DNA from: Dryococelus australis
Taxonomy: Eukaryota; Arthropoda; Insecta; Phasmatodea; Phasmatidae
DNA: 64,000 nucleotides
Direction: 5' to 3'
Assembly (NCBI GenBank): GCA_029891345.1
Contig: CM057002.1
Coordinates: 16,134,295-16,198,294 of the forward strand
Of the stretch, positions 30,765-41,010 are shown piece by piece. Under the pieces are notes generated by a model. It was not told where the DNA came from. It was given only the letters and a program-made list of their open reading frames with translations, and searched no databases. Within the stretch, counting starts at the first letter, position 1; each line of letters opens with the position of its first letter. Position numbers and translations under genes: made by a program.

Positions 30765-31400
30765 TCATAATTTAAAAAAAAATTATTCAATATTCCAATG
30801 TAATTTTTTTCAGAACAGAAATCAAAGTTTAGCCTATATCTTGTTGCCAGTTCATAAATTTGGTCGTTGAAAAGTGTCATATTCAGAACAAATCGCTCTA
30901 AGTGGCCTTTTTTAACTATAATTATTCCTATTTAAACCAGTGTTTTATACTATAGGGCTTAGTCCATAAAACGGTTTCTTCCAACTTTTCTGTAGCTCTG
31001 CTAAAGTTCCATATTCCTCCGCCTCGTGCAATCAAAGCTTAACTGAGACTAGAAAATTACACCAAAGGGACTGCGCATTACATTAGTGCGCACTCAGTGT
31101 AATCATATTTTACATAAGAACTATTTCGTACTAGACATTACTAGCACACCTGTATTTTCTCAGTTTTATTGGCATTAATTATAATTGAGATATTAATTTG
31201 AAATGAGATACTAATTTATAAATTAAATGTAAGTAAACGTTTACTTTAACACAAAAAATAGATACCATCATGTTAAGTAGAAGTATAAAACGTTTGTGTT
31301 ACATGACATGTTTAGGAAACAACGAAACATAGAATACATGGGTGTGTTTTTTCAAAAGTTCGTTTCCATAACTGTGAAGAAACCGCGAATAGACTATATA
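30765..31400 (+). repeat. Family F interspersed repeat
   Basis: Matches 60790-61205 (CTTTTCT-TAG, CTGCT-AAGTTC, TAGA-AATTACACCAAAGG, GTGCGCA, TTT-CATAAGAACTATTT), 57385-57715, 39180-39395 and, more weakly, 10050-10430. Later landmarks are AAATGTAAGTAAACGTTTAC, AACGTTTGTGTTACATGACA and AAGAAACCGCGAATAGACTA. The extent may exceed 600 bp. There is no coding signal. Confidence 0.6.
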
Positions 31401-31550
31401 GCAACAATCCTATATCTTTTTTCCTAGACATATTGCTGTAATTTCTCAAAGTTCTGCGGACACAGAAGCTTGTCTTCCATCGCCGTCGCAGGACGTGACT
31501 TGGAGGCTTTAAAGAAATGTTTACTGAAGATGCGCGTGAAGGGCATTGCC

Positions 31551-31890
31551 TACAGTCATGCTGTTGCTAAATTTAAATAGAAAACCTCATGTTAAGGAAA
31601 TTTCTCCTCAGTGGATTAATTTTAGAGTTAGGCGTTTCAAACCAACTGTATTCTTCATGGATTTTTTAGGTGAAGATCCGTACGAGAGTATATTTTAACA
31701 TAGATAGGCAGTATGTACTTTTTGTAAAACATCAACGTAAAAATTCCTTGCAAGCAGGCCGTACATGTTGTGGAAACATATCCGCTGTAGGCAACTTCTC
31801 CTAAAAAATTTGTGAAGAATACATTTTTTTTGAAAAGCCTAATTTTAAAATTAATGCACTGAGGAGAAATTTAGTTAAGGTGGCAGGTCG
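31551..31890. repeat. Family G repeat arranged as a fold-back
   Basis: The left part matches 28690. From about 31793 the sequence turns back on itself: CTTCTCCTAAAAAATTTGTG, AAGAATACA, AAAAGCCTAATTTTAAAAT, TAATGCACTGAGGAGAAATT is the inverse of AATTTCTCCTCAGTGGATTA through TTTTTTAGGTGAAG at 31597-31676. Arms are about 80-90 bp with a spacer of about 115 bp. So G may be a TIR element of which 28690 is one end. Confidence 0.65.
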
Positions 31891-32259
31891 CCGGGGTATG
31901 CCGCCAAACAACGTGTATGAGTAAGGTCTGCATTTAAAACACGTTACTCGTAAGTATACGTTTTCCAGTTCCTCCATTTCTTTATAAAGAATGTTTTTGT
32001 AATTGTGAAAATGGCTCAAACGGGTGTTTTCGCAGTCATTGTTAAGTGTGAACATTCCGGTACGAAATATTGAAAAAGGAATAGGGACTTGCATCAAATC
32101 TGTATTTTTATTATTACGTCATGGAGTCAGCTTAAAGTCTCGTAGACCGCACGCCAGTTCAGTGCTTTGCGTGTTGAGGTGATGAGAGAGTTGATGCACA
32201 TGTGTCGGTCGCCCCTATAGCTCCCTCGCTTTTAGCCCTCAGACGTGCGAAATTCCTTA
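31891..32259. other. Spacer with a possible family H end
   Basis: Around 32190-32240 the words GTCGCCC, TATAGCTCCCTCGCTT recall the reverse orientation of family H at about 55890-55915. The match is short. The 98-codon minus-strand ORF at 31801-32097 has no motif. Confidence 0.35.
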
Positions 32260-32700
32260 AACCAGGCGAGGGGCCGCCTTAACCTTGGCCTGGATGTGTC
32301 GGCGAGGGTGAGGGGACCCCAATAAGCGAGTGTCACGTGACGTCGCAGCCAGCTCATTGGCATGCCGGCGCGGCTCGTGGCGAAGTTGGCCCGCTGTGCG
32401 CGCCGAAGGTAAAGGTCACGTGACGCGCGGCCCGCCGTGACGTCACTCTCCGGGCCGCGCGCGTATTGATTAATCTCCCGGAGGCGGCGCGGCGCGGCGG
32501 CAGTCGGCAGTGTGGTCGCGCGCGGGTTTGCGATTGTCGAATGCGGCGGCGGCGGCGGCGTTTGTGACGCACACCGCGGCGAGTGTGTGCTCGCGGGGTG
32601 CACACACGGCGTGGTGAGTGTGCCGGGGACCGCGCGCGTAGTCGACGACGTTGTAAGTAGACAGGCGCCTCGTCACCAACTTTCCCCTCCCATCTCATAC
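32260..32700 (+). promoter_or_regulatory. CpG island: candidate promoter and 5'-noncoding exon
   Basis: A sharply GC- and CpG-rich block in an otherwise AT-rich region. It contains two CACGTG E-boxes in TCACGTGAC context (32334-32339, 32417-32422), a perfect CRE TGACGTCA (32438-32445), GC boxes and a (GGC)n stretch near 32543. On the plus strand CGACGTT/GTAAGTAG gives a good splice donor at 32653. This would fit a TATA-less promoter followed by a short untranslated exon, with the body of the gene outside the window or unrecognised. ORFs of 114-123 codons on the minus strand are Arg/Ala-rich by-products of CpG content. A GC-rich repeat is the alternative. Confidence 0.5.
32653..32658 (+). promoter_or_regulatory. 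Candidate 5' splice site GTAAGT
   Basis: Consensus donor at the downstream edge of the CpG island, where base composition drops back to the regional level. Chance occurrence of the hexamer is common; position is the only extra support. Confidence 0.3.
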
Positions 32701-33039
32701 CTCCCTCCCACTCTCAACTTCTCACGTATTTATGCAGGGTAAATAAGCATTTTACCCCTGGACGTATTATCCCGTATATACTAATTTGCGTAAGACATGT
32801 TGCAAAGTAGGTAAAGTCATGGTATGTTTGTACAGGATAAAAAGCTAGCACCAATTCAGACAGCGTACTTAGTCTGGTTGTTGGATTGGCTGCTGCTTGA
32901 ACATCAACATTTTGTTATTGGTTGCTGCCGGAGCTATAGGCCAATAGAAATTCTTTTCTTAGGTTCCATCGCATAGGTTGTTACAAGGAATTCGCAAGTA
33001 CAATCTCGCCTTTTGTAACACCTGGGACGAAAAATTGAT
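32701..33039. other. Spacer with CCAAT-type motifs
   Basis: GGATTGGCTGCTGCTTG and TTGTTATTGGTTGCTGCC near 32883-32925 resemble family C and E interiors, but no TIR was found. Confidence 0.35.
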
Positions 33040-33325
33040 GTGTAGACAAGGGGTTAATTTGAGTGTTTTAGGTGTTGCAAACAAACAGTTATATGGTGCA
33101 TTCTGTAATGAAGTCGACACAACTATTGTTTCGTTCTCACAGCCAACGAGATGTTTGCTGTGTGTTCGGCTACAGTATTATGGACCAATTATGACGTAGA
33201 CCAGTAAGACTGTACCCACAGGTAAAATATTTGGTCACTGAGCTTCGCAGTGTGCAGTACAAAATGAAAATTACTTAACGAGTGCGTAATGTACACACGT
33301 GTACACTGGGTCTGAATGGGTTTAA
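33040..33325 (+). repeat. Family M repeat
   Basis: Matches 48888-49135: AGGTGTTGCAAACAA, ACCAATTATGAC-TAGACCA, TACCCACA-GTAA, GGTCA-TGAGCTT, GTGTGCAGTACA, GTGCGTAATGTACACA, GTACACTGGGTCTGAAT. About 285 bp. TIRs are not resolved. Confidence 0.7.
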
Positions 33326-33713
33326 ATACGCACTAAACACATTATGGTCTGCACATTTACTATAATTGAAGACAAGTTAGAAGTGTATCACTTGTATACA
33401 CCACTGCAGGAACGTCTATTCTGTTGGTTTCTGTGTTCCCACTTACAGCTCTCCTATTGGTCCACGCCACACTGGGCGTTCTTACTGTGCTCTACAACGT
33501 TCATCATTGGCTGGTCATCAGCCACTGGGATCGCATCGGCAGCTGATTATACTCCAATAAAATGTATCTTAATGTGTGTGCGTTTTACAATCAATCGTGT
33601 TGTTTTGTAAGTGTATAACCAAAAATAAATCTTTTGCATTAAAAGTATAGCTACTGGGTTGTATTGTTCTTATACGATCCTGTTAAATACTAGCGGGACA
33701 ATGATGCTATAAC
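33326..33713. other. Spacer, nothing firm
   Basis: Holds CCTATTGGTCCACGCC (inverted CCAAT) at about 33452 and an 88-codon ORF at 33344-33610 with no domain. Confidence 0.4.
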
Positions 33714-33988
33714 TAGGGGTAGGAAAATTTCGCGAGTTCAATTACCAGTAGGCTAGACTCCTCAGTCCTCTGCATACTGGAACCCTTAGTTGTGTGCCCA
33801 TTGGCTGTTGCCCCACACCTCGCAGTTATGGGATTAGCAAGGTGTTTCCGTGCAAGTCTGCTATTGGCTCAGAGGCGTGCAGGGCGGGTCTAATAAACTG
33901 TGATCCAATTGCGAAGGTGACTTCACGATGTATGTGTTTGACGTCTGTCTTGTACCTAATTTAAATTCCCGAAATTTTCCTATCCCTA
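33714..33988 (+). mobile_element. Family C hAT-type MITE, reference copy
   Basis: Left TAGGGGTAGGAAAATTTCGC and right CGAAATTTTCCTATCCCTA. Flanking octamers GCTATAAC and TCTATAAC match at 7 of 8. Length 275 bp. It shows the undisturbed sequence across the nested insertion at 7760 (CTCGCAGTTATGGGATTAGC). The interior has CATTGGCTGTTGCC and GATCCAATTGCG. No coding capacity. Confidence 0.9.
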
Positions 33989-34305
33989 TCTATAACCACG
34001 CGAGTTTTGTTTTCTAGGACGAAGATATCTTTAAACCGGCGTTGTTCGAACTTAGCTCGAGCGTAGTCCAGAATGTGTCAACTGACGTTGGTGTTTACAC
34101 GAGTTGTGCAAGTTTCAGTACGGAATTGAACAGGGAATTCGCGCTCGACGTGTGTGCGCAGAGCACGCACTTCACGTCGTGTGGTGTGACAGTCAAGTAC
34201 ACCACGACTGTTCGTAAAGACTGTCGAACCTCCAACCATTTCGTTCCCCGCCTCACCGCCGGCAAGTTTCCCGACCTACTTTTCTACTACAAGGAATTAT
34301 TTAAA
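33989..34305. other. Spacer
   Basis: The ORF at 34042-34539 (165 codons) runs from here into SINE-alpha. The upstream 88 codons have no recognisable domain, and the C-terminal part is translated SINE, so I do not call it a gene. Confidence 0.4.
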
Positions 34306-34515
34306 GGGGCCGCGATAGCTGAGCGGTTAGCCTGCTCGCCTTCCACTAAGGTCGGGTCACTCCCGGATTTTCGCATGTGGGAATCGTGCCGGACGATGCC
34401 ACTGATTCTCGGAGATCTCTCGTTTCCCTCGCCCTTTCATTCCATCGCTGCTCCATACTCACCTCAATCATCTACATCGGCTCTCAAGACCTCTCTTCAC
34501 TCACGTCACACATTT
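34306..34515 (+). mobile_element. SINE-alpha with internal deletion in the head
   Basis: Starts GGGGCCGCGATAGCTGAGCG, A-box region intact. It jumps from TTCCACTAAGGTCGGGTCAC directly to TCCCGGATTTTCGCATGTGG, so the B box (about 20 bp) is missing. Body and CACTCACG tail follow. The loss of the B box would abolish polymerase III transcription of this copy. Confidence 0.85.
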
Positions 34516-34554
34516 GAATGCGGGCGAAACTTAACCTAAGTTATTATTTACGAG

Positions 34555-35216
34555 GTTAAAGGTGGGTTTACGTTTAAAGACTGAAGAATTAAGAATTGTA
34601 CGTAATGACTCGATAAGCACAAGGTAAATGAACAATAAGAAGATTTGCAGTTTATGATTGAATTGTAAACTGTTAAGTCTAGCTTATCAAAATAGCAAGA
34701 GACGTAAGCAACCGAAATAACCTGGAAAAATTGACAATTTACATATATTTACCTAATTATTTGTGGTTACTGCTTGTATAAAGTCGTTTCAAAAAAACTC
34801 GTGAAATCTTACAGAAAGGGCAACCGATGCCAACATCAGGTTTTTACTTCCATAAATTTGAAAAGGTTAATTAAAGCTAATTCCACGAAAGAAAACATGA
34901 CAATGGACTATTCTTTAAATTAGGATACTGTCTCTCGATTAAAATAATTACTTTAATACGATTTTACAATACGACATAACCTAAATACAAGTTGTAAATA
35001 CAGTTTCCCGCCAACAACAACCGTCGCTTAGCTCTGATTGGCTACTTCGTTTTGACTTGTACTTAAGATACAAAATATAAAGATCTCTTAAGTCACGCCA
35101 AGAACGGTCAAGACCCGCACACGACAGTCATAAACTAATACCCTTGAACACATTGATTCATATCATAAGCACACGGCACACTTTATTCTGTGAAGTCAAT
35201 CGTAAACCCACCCTTA
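34555..35216 (+). mobile_element. Family N TIR element, about 660 bp
   Basis: Left AAGGTGGGTTTACGTTTAAA and right AATCGTAAACCCACCCTT form a TIR of about 13 bp. The interior matches 39933-40461: CTGAAGAATTA, GACTCGATA, TTTACATATATTTA, GTTACTGCTTGT, TACAGTTTCCCGCC, CTCTGATTGG-TACTTC, CAAGAACG, GACCCGCACAC. No ORF of note. The superfamily is not identified; short TIR and size would suit a hAT or P-like non-autonomous element. Confidence 0.75.
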
Positions 35217-35512
35217 TCCCTTGTGTACTAACTTCCACTACGGACATGCAGAGAACAATCGCTCTGGGGTCGGGTCTCGTGGTTCATTGGCTACTGCACG
35301 CCTCCAAGGAGTCTTGAGTGCAGTCATACGGAGAAGATCTGCACCAATTAAGGCTACCTGTGAACCAAAATTCATTCTTTTAAAACAAAGGCACCACAGT
35401 GCCTTCCTTAATGTGTACGTAATGGCTAACAATTTTAGTTACGAAGGACATGGCACTGTGCAATGGTTATTCTAGCCTTCATTTGAACTGTTAGGTGTTA
35501 CAGAGTTATTAA
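35217..35512. other. Spacer, nothing recognised
   Basis: Overlapping ORFs of 84 and 64 codons on opposite strands, neither with a motif. Confidence 0.4.
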
Positions 35513-35935
35513 AGGCTGTTCACGATAAAGGGAGCTCTTAAGAAATGAACCTTGGAAAAGTCACTGCCCCTGCATGCATATATTTTAATGGGCGCATTGA
35601 GTGACATTTGCGCAGTAAAGTTGGTAATGATAGATGGAAAATAGTTCCATATCTTAACGTCAACTAAAACGTGTTAGGTAACCCTGTGTTAACTTAAATT
35701 ATTTATTTCACTTTATGTTTTTTTTTTTTTTATGCATCCAAGTGTAAAAATGAGCAGATATGTAGAGTATTTACTTTCTGAATAATTTCACAGTTTCATT
35801 TGACCGACACATGAATAAAGTGATGAGGCCCATGGCAATATTAATTTTACATAAGGCGGAAGAATACACAATTTGTATACAAGTAGATCTTAAGCAGGGC
35901 TATCAAAAGTGTTCATTTTAGCGCGAACAGCATAT
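35513..35935 (+). mobile_element. Family A MITE
   Basis: Left AGGCTGTTCACGATAAAGGG, right TATCAAAAGTGTTCATTTTA then GCGCGAACAG. The interior CAGTAAAGTTGGTAATGATA, GGAAAATAGTTCCATATCTT, AATAAAGTGATGAGGCCCAT, GTAGATCTTAAGCAGGGC matches 656 and 60083. About 423 bp. Confidence 0.85.
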
Positions 35936-36115
35936 ATAAATGAGTGGCTTGTGTGTTCCAGGCAGGACAACGTTGAGCTCAATATGCGCCGCACAATTGG
36001 ACGTGGTCCATGCCATGTCTGGAGGCTGTTAAACCTTATCCATTCACCGTTACTTACAACTTTTGTAACGGCTATTTCTTCGCCTTAAGCAAATAAAGCT
36101 TAACGAATTTATAGG

Positions 36116-36522
36116 CCGTTCGTGGTAAAGTGAGCTTTCTGAACGCCCTGCTTAAGATCTACTTGTATGCGCTTTGTGTATTATTCCGTCTTATGTAAAA
36201 TAGCACTGCCATTGGCCTTGTCGCTATATTCGTGCATAGGTCAAGTGAAACTATAATAAATTATAAAAGTAAATATTTTACAAATCTACTAATTCTTAAT
36301 CTTAGGTGCATTACAAAAGCTACATAAATCCTTCAAGTTATCAAGAATGTTTACCTAACACTTTTAATTCGGCGTTAAAATTTGAAACTATTTTTCACCC
36401 ACCGTTACCAACTTACTGGACGCATGCCACTCAATGTGCCCGTTGAAATATATGCAAGTTGGAGCAGTGGCTTTTTTCTAAGGTTGATTTCAAAAATGCT
36501 CAATTTATCGTGAACTGCCTAT
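36116..36522 (-). mobile_element. Family A MITE, reverse orientation
   Basis: Left TATAGGCCGTTCGTGGTAAA, right AATTTATCGTGAACTGCCTA then TA. The interior is the reverse complement of 35513: CCCTGCTTAAGATCTACTTG, GGCCTTGTCGCTATATTCGTG, ACCGTTACCAACTTACTGG. It lies 180 bp from the previous copy in opposite orientation, so the two can pair as a large hairpin. Confidence 0.87.
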
Positions 36523-36599
36523 AGACAATGAATGATACCAAAGGGAAAACAAACTGTTTTTGCGCGCACTCACTTGAGTTATATTTAGCATGATAGCCA

Positions 36600-36768
36600 T
36601 TCCTTCACTTTCCAATATATACATTGCTATGTGGCCAATAATTATAGTGTATACATTCCACCACTCCCAAAAGTTAACGTCTGAAGCTGCCATAAAATAT
36701 AGTTATTAGTGGTTAATACCTATTGGGAGGACCTTAAAAAGTGCTCACTTTACCGTGTATAGCCTATA
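36600..36768 (-). mobile_element. Family B MITE, partial, reverse orientation
   Basis: CATTGCTATGTGGCCAATAA, AAGTTAACGTCTGAAGC, GCCATAAAATATA match the reverse complement of 14754, ending in AAAAAGTGCTCACTTTACCG and TGTATAGCCTATA. The other TIR is absent. Confidence 0.7.
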
Positions 36769-38539
36769 GCACACTTCATGTGCACTTATTTTGTCCGCTG
36801 AACAGCGCGCTATGATCTGGGACTTGCCGTGGTTCAAACACCTTTAGTTTTTTTTTTTTTATCGCCGGCATTTGGATTTTTTTTTTTCGAAGGCTGGAAA
36901 ATAATTAAGAATATTAAGTATTATTTTCGCGTATTTTAACCACACTGTAAACATTCTTTTTTTCAGTCAACTTCTGAAACTGTAATGGAAGTTACTCAAC
37001 TATAGCCTACATAGTATCGGACTATACATAGTACGGGCTGCACATACTGTATAGAAATGCTAACCAAATCTATTCGCAAAATGTCCACACTTTTTAATTA
37101 AACCTCTGAAAAATCACCTCTTCGGTGGGTTTTTTCGTTATGTCCTAAAATGTCATTTATCACACGCCTTTTACAATTGTCTTAAAAAAAAATTTTTCTC
37201 TTAAATTAGACTTTTTCCTATATTTTGTCTACAAATTATATTTTATTTATAATTAATACGGGTGAAAACAAATAGAAAATATATGTATTGATAATGCCTA
37301 GTAAGAAACAGCTCTCATGTTATAATATATATTACTGAGAGCGCAGCACGAATGAGAAGCGTTGTTTGTGCCTTTGGTGCAAATCTCTAACGTGAGTTAA
37401 ACTTTTTTTACGTGAGAATAGCGTGAAAGTAAAACTTAAGCAGCACTTCAGAAAAGTTTGAGAAGGAGTTGTGAACTGATTCAGACATTAGGGAACACAC
37501 GTGACTTTCCCATGTCAACAAACTGTAACACTTCCCTTCCTCCCATCTCTTAAATAACTTTGGTATCCAAATTTTCTATACTCGATCCAACATCAACACT
37601 GTTCTACTCCTTTAGTTGGTAAGGGGTGTCACGGGGGGTGCTCGCGATGGCGACTAAATACGGATCATTTATAAAAATATATATTTAATACAACAAACCC
37701 TATGGATGAGAACACAATACATTTACGTTACACAACTATGGGAATACAATTACGTTTACTGAACAGTGAGAATACAATTACGTTATTAAATATACTGAAA
37801 CCGTAGTTATACAAGGTTCACAATATAAACGCAGCTATTCCCTAACCTTGCCGTAATTATTATTACAAGGGAGAAGGGACGATGACTCGTTACCAGAATG
37901 GCTCCCTACCGCAAACGCGTTTATGCTCACCCTTCTCTGTAGATCTGGTTGGCCTCAGATCTCCTCTAGGCCTAGGGTCGTCTATTGCCTTCGTCTTCAG
38001 CCTACGATCTCACTCACAAGTATACTGCTTTGTTTCAAGGTGTATGGGGGGGGGGGGATTGGGCCAAGTTTGTAAAACAACTGCGCCCGGCCACCAGCTA
38101 TACCCCGCACGACCTTAGGCGGTGTAGCGATGCCAGGCTATCGCTACAAAATGTGGGAATCGTGTCAGTGGTCGTCGTGTGCTCGTGTGCGGTGAGATGG
38201 TAAATATGCAAAAAAACTTCTTGAGAGTCTGCATGTAAAGGCCCGGGTGAATTTTGCAGATTTATTGGATGGCAGGTTAGACTTGAAGCACGTATACTTT
38301 AGGGGGCCGCCTACCTGACGCGACAGGAGCGAGCGAACGCTAAGGGCGACACTGACACGCACAAGTGCCGCATTGCCACTATGCGTGAAGCACTAAACTA
38401 GCGCTCAAGCTTTTTGTCGAACCGATTTTTCTATGGGACTTCAAGCGGTGACCCTATTATTTTACTGCTAGAAAGCCTGATCCAATGCTCAATTATCTGA
38501 GTTTCATGTAGATCCAATTCCCTTTTTCCAGCTCACATG
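36769..38539. other. Intergenic, with a short perfect hairpin
   Basis: A perfect 9-bp stem TGTAGCGAT / ATCGCTACA with an 8-base loop is at 38123-38148. The block 37627-38148 begins TG and ends CA and could be another LTR, but nothing else supports that. A G11 run lies at about 38044-38054. ORFs here lack motifs. Confidence 0.35.
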
Positions 38540-39080
38540 TTGGCAGCCAGTACGGCGGCGACCATTTTGTTAGCCAGTATTCTGGTGTCGGTTTCCCTCA
38601 TTGCCTCAAAAACTATCAAAATCGCTATAATTTCCCACGAAAATCATCCGAATGTCGCACTTTTGATAGGAAGGAAAACTATAATACCATCGGTTGCGAC
38701 CAGAGAAAACCGACCGGAATGCAAGTGCAGTGGTGAAATCCCACATCCTTCTCCTCCTCATTGGGTCAAGACGTCGAATTGTGGCGTCATCTTTTCAATT
38801 TCCGCACGATTCAGCCGCATTGAGCTAACAGCCCGCCAGATTGTTCAAGGCGCCCGCCAAAATGGCCGCCGCCGGCGTACTGGCTATGCGACATTCCAAC
38901 GATTTTTGGGGACATTTTAGCGGTTTTGGTCGTTTTTTAGCTAATGGGAGAAACCGGCGCAATAATACTGGTTAACAAAATGGCCGCCGTCGTACTGGAT
39001 ACCAACATGGCCGCCGGAAGAATAGACTATTTAAGGGGAATTTTCCCGTTTTTAGACCAAAAAGGGAGATTTTTCTCGAG
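38540..39080 (+). repeat. Segment with three ATGGCCGCC boxes
   Basis: AAAATGGCCGCCGCCGG (38861), AAAATGGCCGCCGTCGTACT (38977) and AACATGGCCGCCGGAAG (39005), each beside GTACTGG or related words, with CAGTACGGCGGCGACC at 38549. The pattern suggests a degenerate internal tandem repeat with a YY1-like core. The 127-codon ORF at 38537-38920 has a hydrophobic N terminus but no known family. Function is not inferable. Confidence 0.35.
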
Positions 39081-39179
39081 TGATGAGATCCAAGTTGGCT
39101 CCCTCGCCTCCCTCAGTTCCTGCCAGGACACCAGTTGTATCAAAACTCACTTTTATATACTACTAATACACTTATTTTC

Positions 39180-39395
39180 TCTCCGTTTTTATTCACATTG
39201 CATATTATAATTTATAGATAGAGTATAAACAAGTTTTATTTAACAAGAAATAAGATACTATTGCTTTATCAGAAATAAGAAAACGCTTGTAACACTTGGT
39301 ATATTTAGGAGAAAACTAGACGTCATAAATGGTGTGATTATTCAAAGGTTTGATTTAAAAAGTGTTAAAATAACCGCGAATCAACTATACGAAAA
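39180..39395 (+). repeat. Family F fragment
   Basis: Shares AATTTATAGATA-AGTATAA, AGATACTATT, AAACGCTTGTAACACTTGG, TATTTAGGAGA, ATTCAAAGGTTTGATTTAAA and ACCGCGAATCAACTATA with 57385, 60790 and 31200. Only the right third of the family is present. Confidence 0.55.
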
Positions 39396-39932
39396 TTTCG
39401 TGCTACTGAAGTCAGTGTGTTTTCTTTTATACACACAACAGCACAAATGTGCGTATTGTCAACACATTCATTAACTGTCATAAATAAAAATTCCTTGGTT
39501 TCACTTGGTAGACGCGTGTTTAATTGAGACAGTCGACGACTGTGTAAATGTTAAGCACTACGTACCACATAATTATCTAGAGCAGCTTCACAGTGAAAGG
39601 CGACGTCAGAGGCGATTCCGGAAGTCCGTTAGGAAGAGCGCGAGGGGTGTTGGCCTATGTAAAGAATAATGGAAAACATCGTACTTCTCGCGCACGTGCC
39701 TTCATATTTTCAAAGTCATCCATTGTTGTTAACGAGAGTACTTTTCACTGTTAACACTCCGTTGATTTACTGATATATCATGTATACTTTGATTTTTTAT
39801 ATCTAATTTATCCTAGCAGTGGTGAACGTATTAGAGGAGTCAACATTTCCCGATCAGGTAGTAGGAATAATTCGACGCTGTGTTCTCCTCCTACTACGAG
39901 AGACAGTAGCCGATAGCAGCGATTTTTGTAGA
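39396..39932. other. Spacer, nothing recognised
   Basis: No repeat match in the window and no coding pattern. Confidence 0.45.
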
Positions 39933-40725
39933 GGTTGGTGTACAATTAAATGCTGAAGAATTATGATTTGTACTTTGACTCGATACGTGCACATAAGATA
40001 AGCGGATATAGCTTGGAAAAGTGGACATTCGTGAACATTATTTTACATATATTTAATTAATTATCGTTACTGCTTGTTTCACCGTTTTGAAAAACTCGCG
40101 ATATCTTATAAAATTGGACACCGATGGCGGCATTGGGCAGTTGGGACAATATATCTGAAAAACGTTAAATTAAAGCGAATTTAATATCCTCTTCCAAGTA
40201 CTAAAACATGAGAAACAGTTATTTAAAAACACGAAAATATTGTCAGCCGGTTTAATGATCCATTGGGTACTATCCGCGATATAGCATAACCTAAACTCAA
40301 GATGTAAATACAGTTTCCCGCCTAGAAATGTAACTGTTCTCTGATTGGATACTTCACCTTGACATCTTTAGTCAAGCCAAGAACGCACACGACCCGCACA
40401 CTGCAGCAATAAACCAATACACTTGAAAATGAGTCATATTCTAAGTACACGGTCTACTGTTGGGGACACGATGGCTAAGCGGTTAGCCGGGTCATTCCCG
40501 GATTTTCACATGTGAAAATAGTACTGGACGATGACGCTGGCCGGCGTGTTTTCTCATGGGATCTCCTGTTTCACCCGCTCTTTCATTCCGACGCTACTCC
40601 ATACCTCAATCACCCTCATCGGCTCTCGAAACCTCGCTGCCCATATCTCTTCACTCTTCAGGTCGTGGTTTGCTTTTGCTGTTAAGTCAGTTGTATACCA
40701 TGGCCGTGCGTCGTAAACCCGCCTT
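39933..40725 (+). mobile_element. Family N element interrupted by SINE-alpha
   Basis: 39933-40461 follows the interior of 34555-35216 from GTGTACAATTAAATGCTGAA to GTACACGGTCTACTG, and the last 30 or so bases (GTCGTAAACCCGCC, about 40707) resume after the SINE. The left TIR is eroded. Diverged relative to 34555. Confidence 0.65.
40462..40685 (+). mobile_element. SINE-alpha inserted in family N
   Basis: Starts GGGGACACGATGGCTAAGCG. Like the 34306 copy it lacks the B-box segment: GGTTAGCCGGGTCATTCCCG leads straight to the body. Ends near CATATCTCTTCACTCTTCAG. The absence of the B box in two copies raises the possibility of a deleted subfamily. Confidence 0.8.
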
Positions 40726-40819
40726 AACTGTCGCCCACGCTCGAGGTATGTAACGCGTAGTATGCATACAGAATGAAAAAGAAAAGTAGATCATAGTAAG
40801 GTGTTTGAAAAGTGGTAAG

Positions 40820-41010
40820 TTAAGAGGACTAAGCTGAGCGTCCAAGGTCAAGAAGCTAGGGAGCGATACGGTCGACACTAGCGCGAACGCCTAGTGTCTC
40901 ATCGCTCCTACGCGCAAGGCTTGCAGTGTTTCTATCCTGTCGCTTTACTGTGTAAACTAGACCTGTAACTGTGGGGGGTTTTATTACACGCGATGAAGGT
41001 ATACAGGGCG
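40820..41010 (+). repeat. Family H, 5' part
   Basis: GAGCGTCCAAGGTCAAGAAG, GCGATACGGTCGACACTAGC, GCCTAGTGTCTCATCGCTCC, TTACTGTGTAAACTAGACC, GTTTTATTACACGCGATGAA. Ends abruptly before the middle of the family. Confidence 0.65.

Noticed and set aside
32232-32698. Arg/Ala-rich minus-strand ORFs in the CpG island
   Set aside because: High CpG content removes stop codons; overlapping ORFs occur in several frames at once.
34042-34539. 165-codon ORF as a host gene
   Set aside because: The second half is translated SINE-alpha, and the first half has no recognised motif or conserved start context.
37627-38148. A third LTR (starts TGTCACGG, ends GCTACA)
   Set aside because: No second copy, no target duplication and no promoter or polyadenylation pattern beyond chance.
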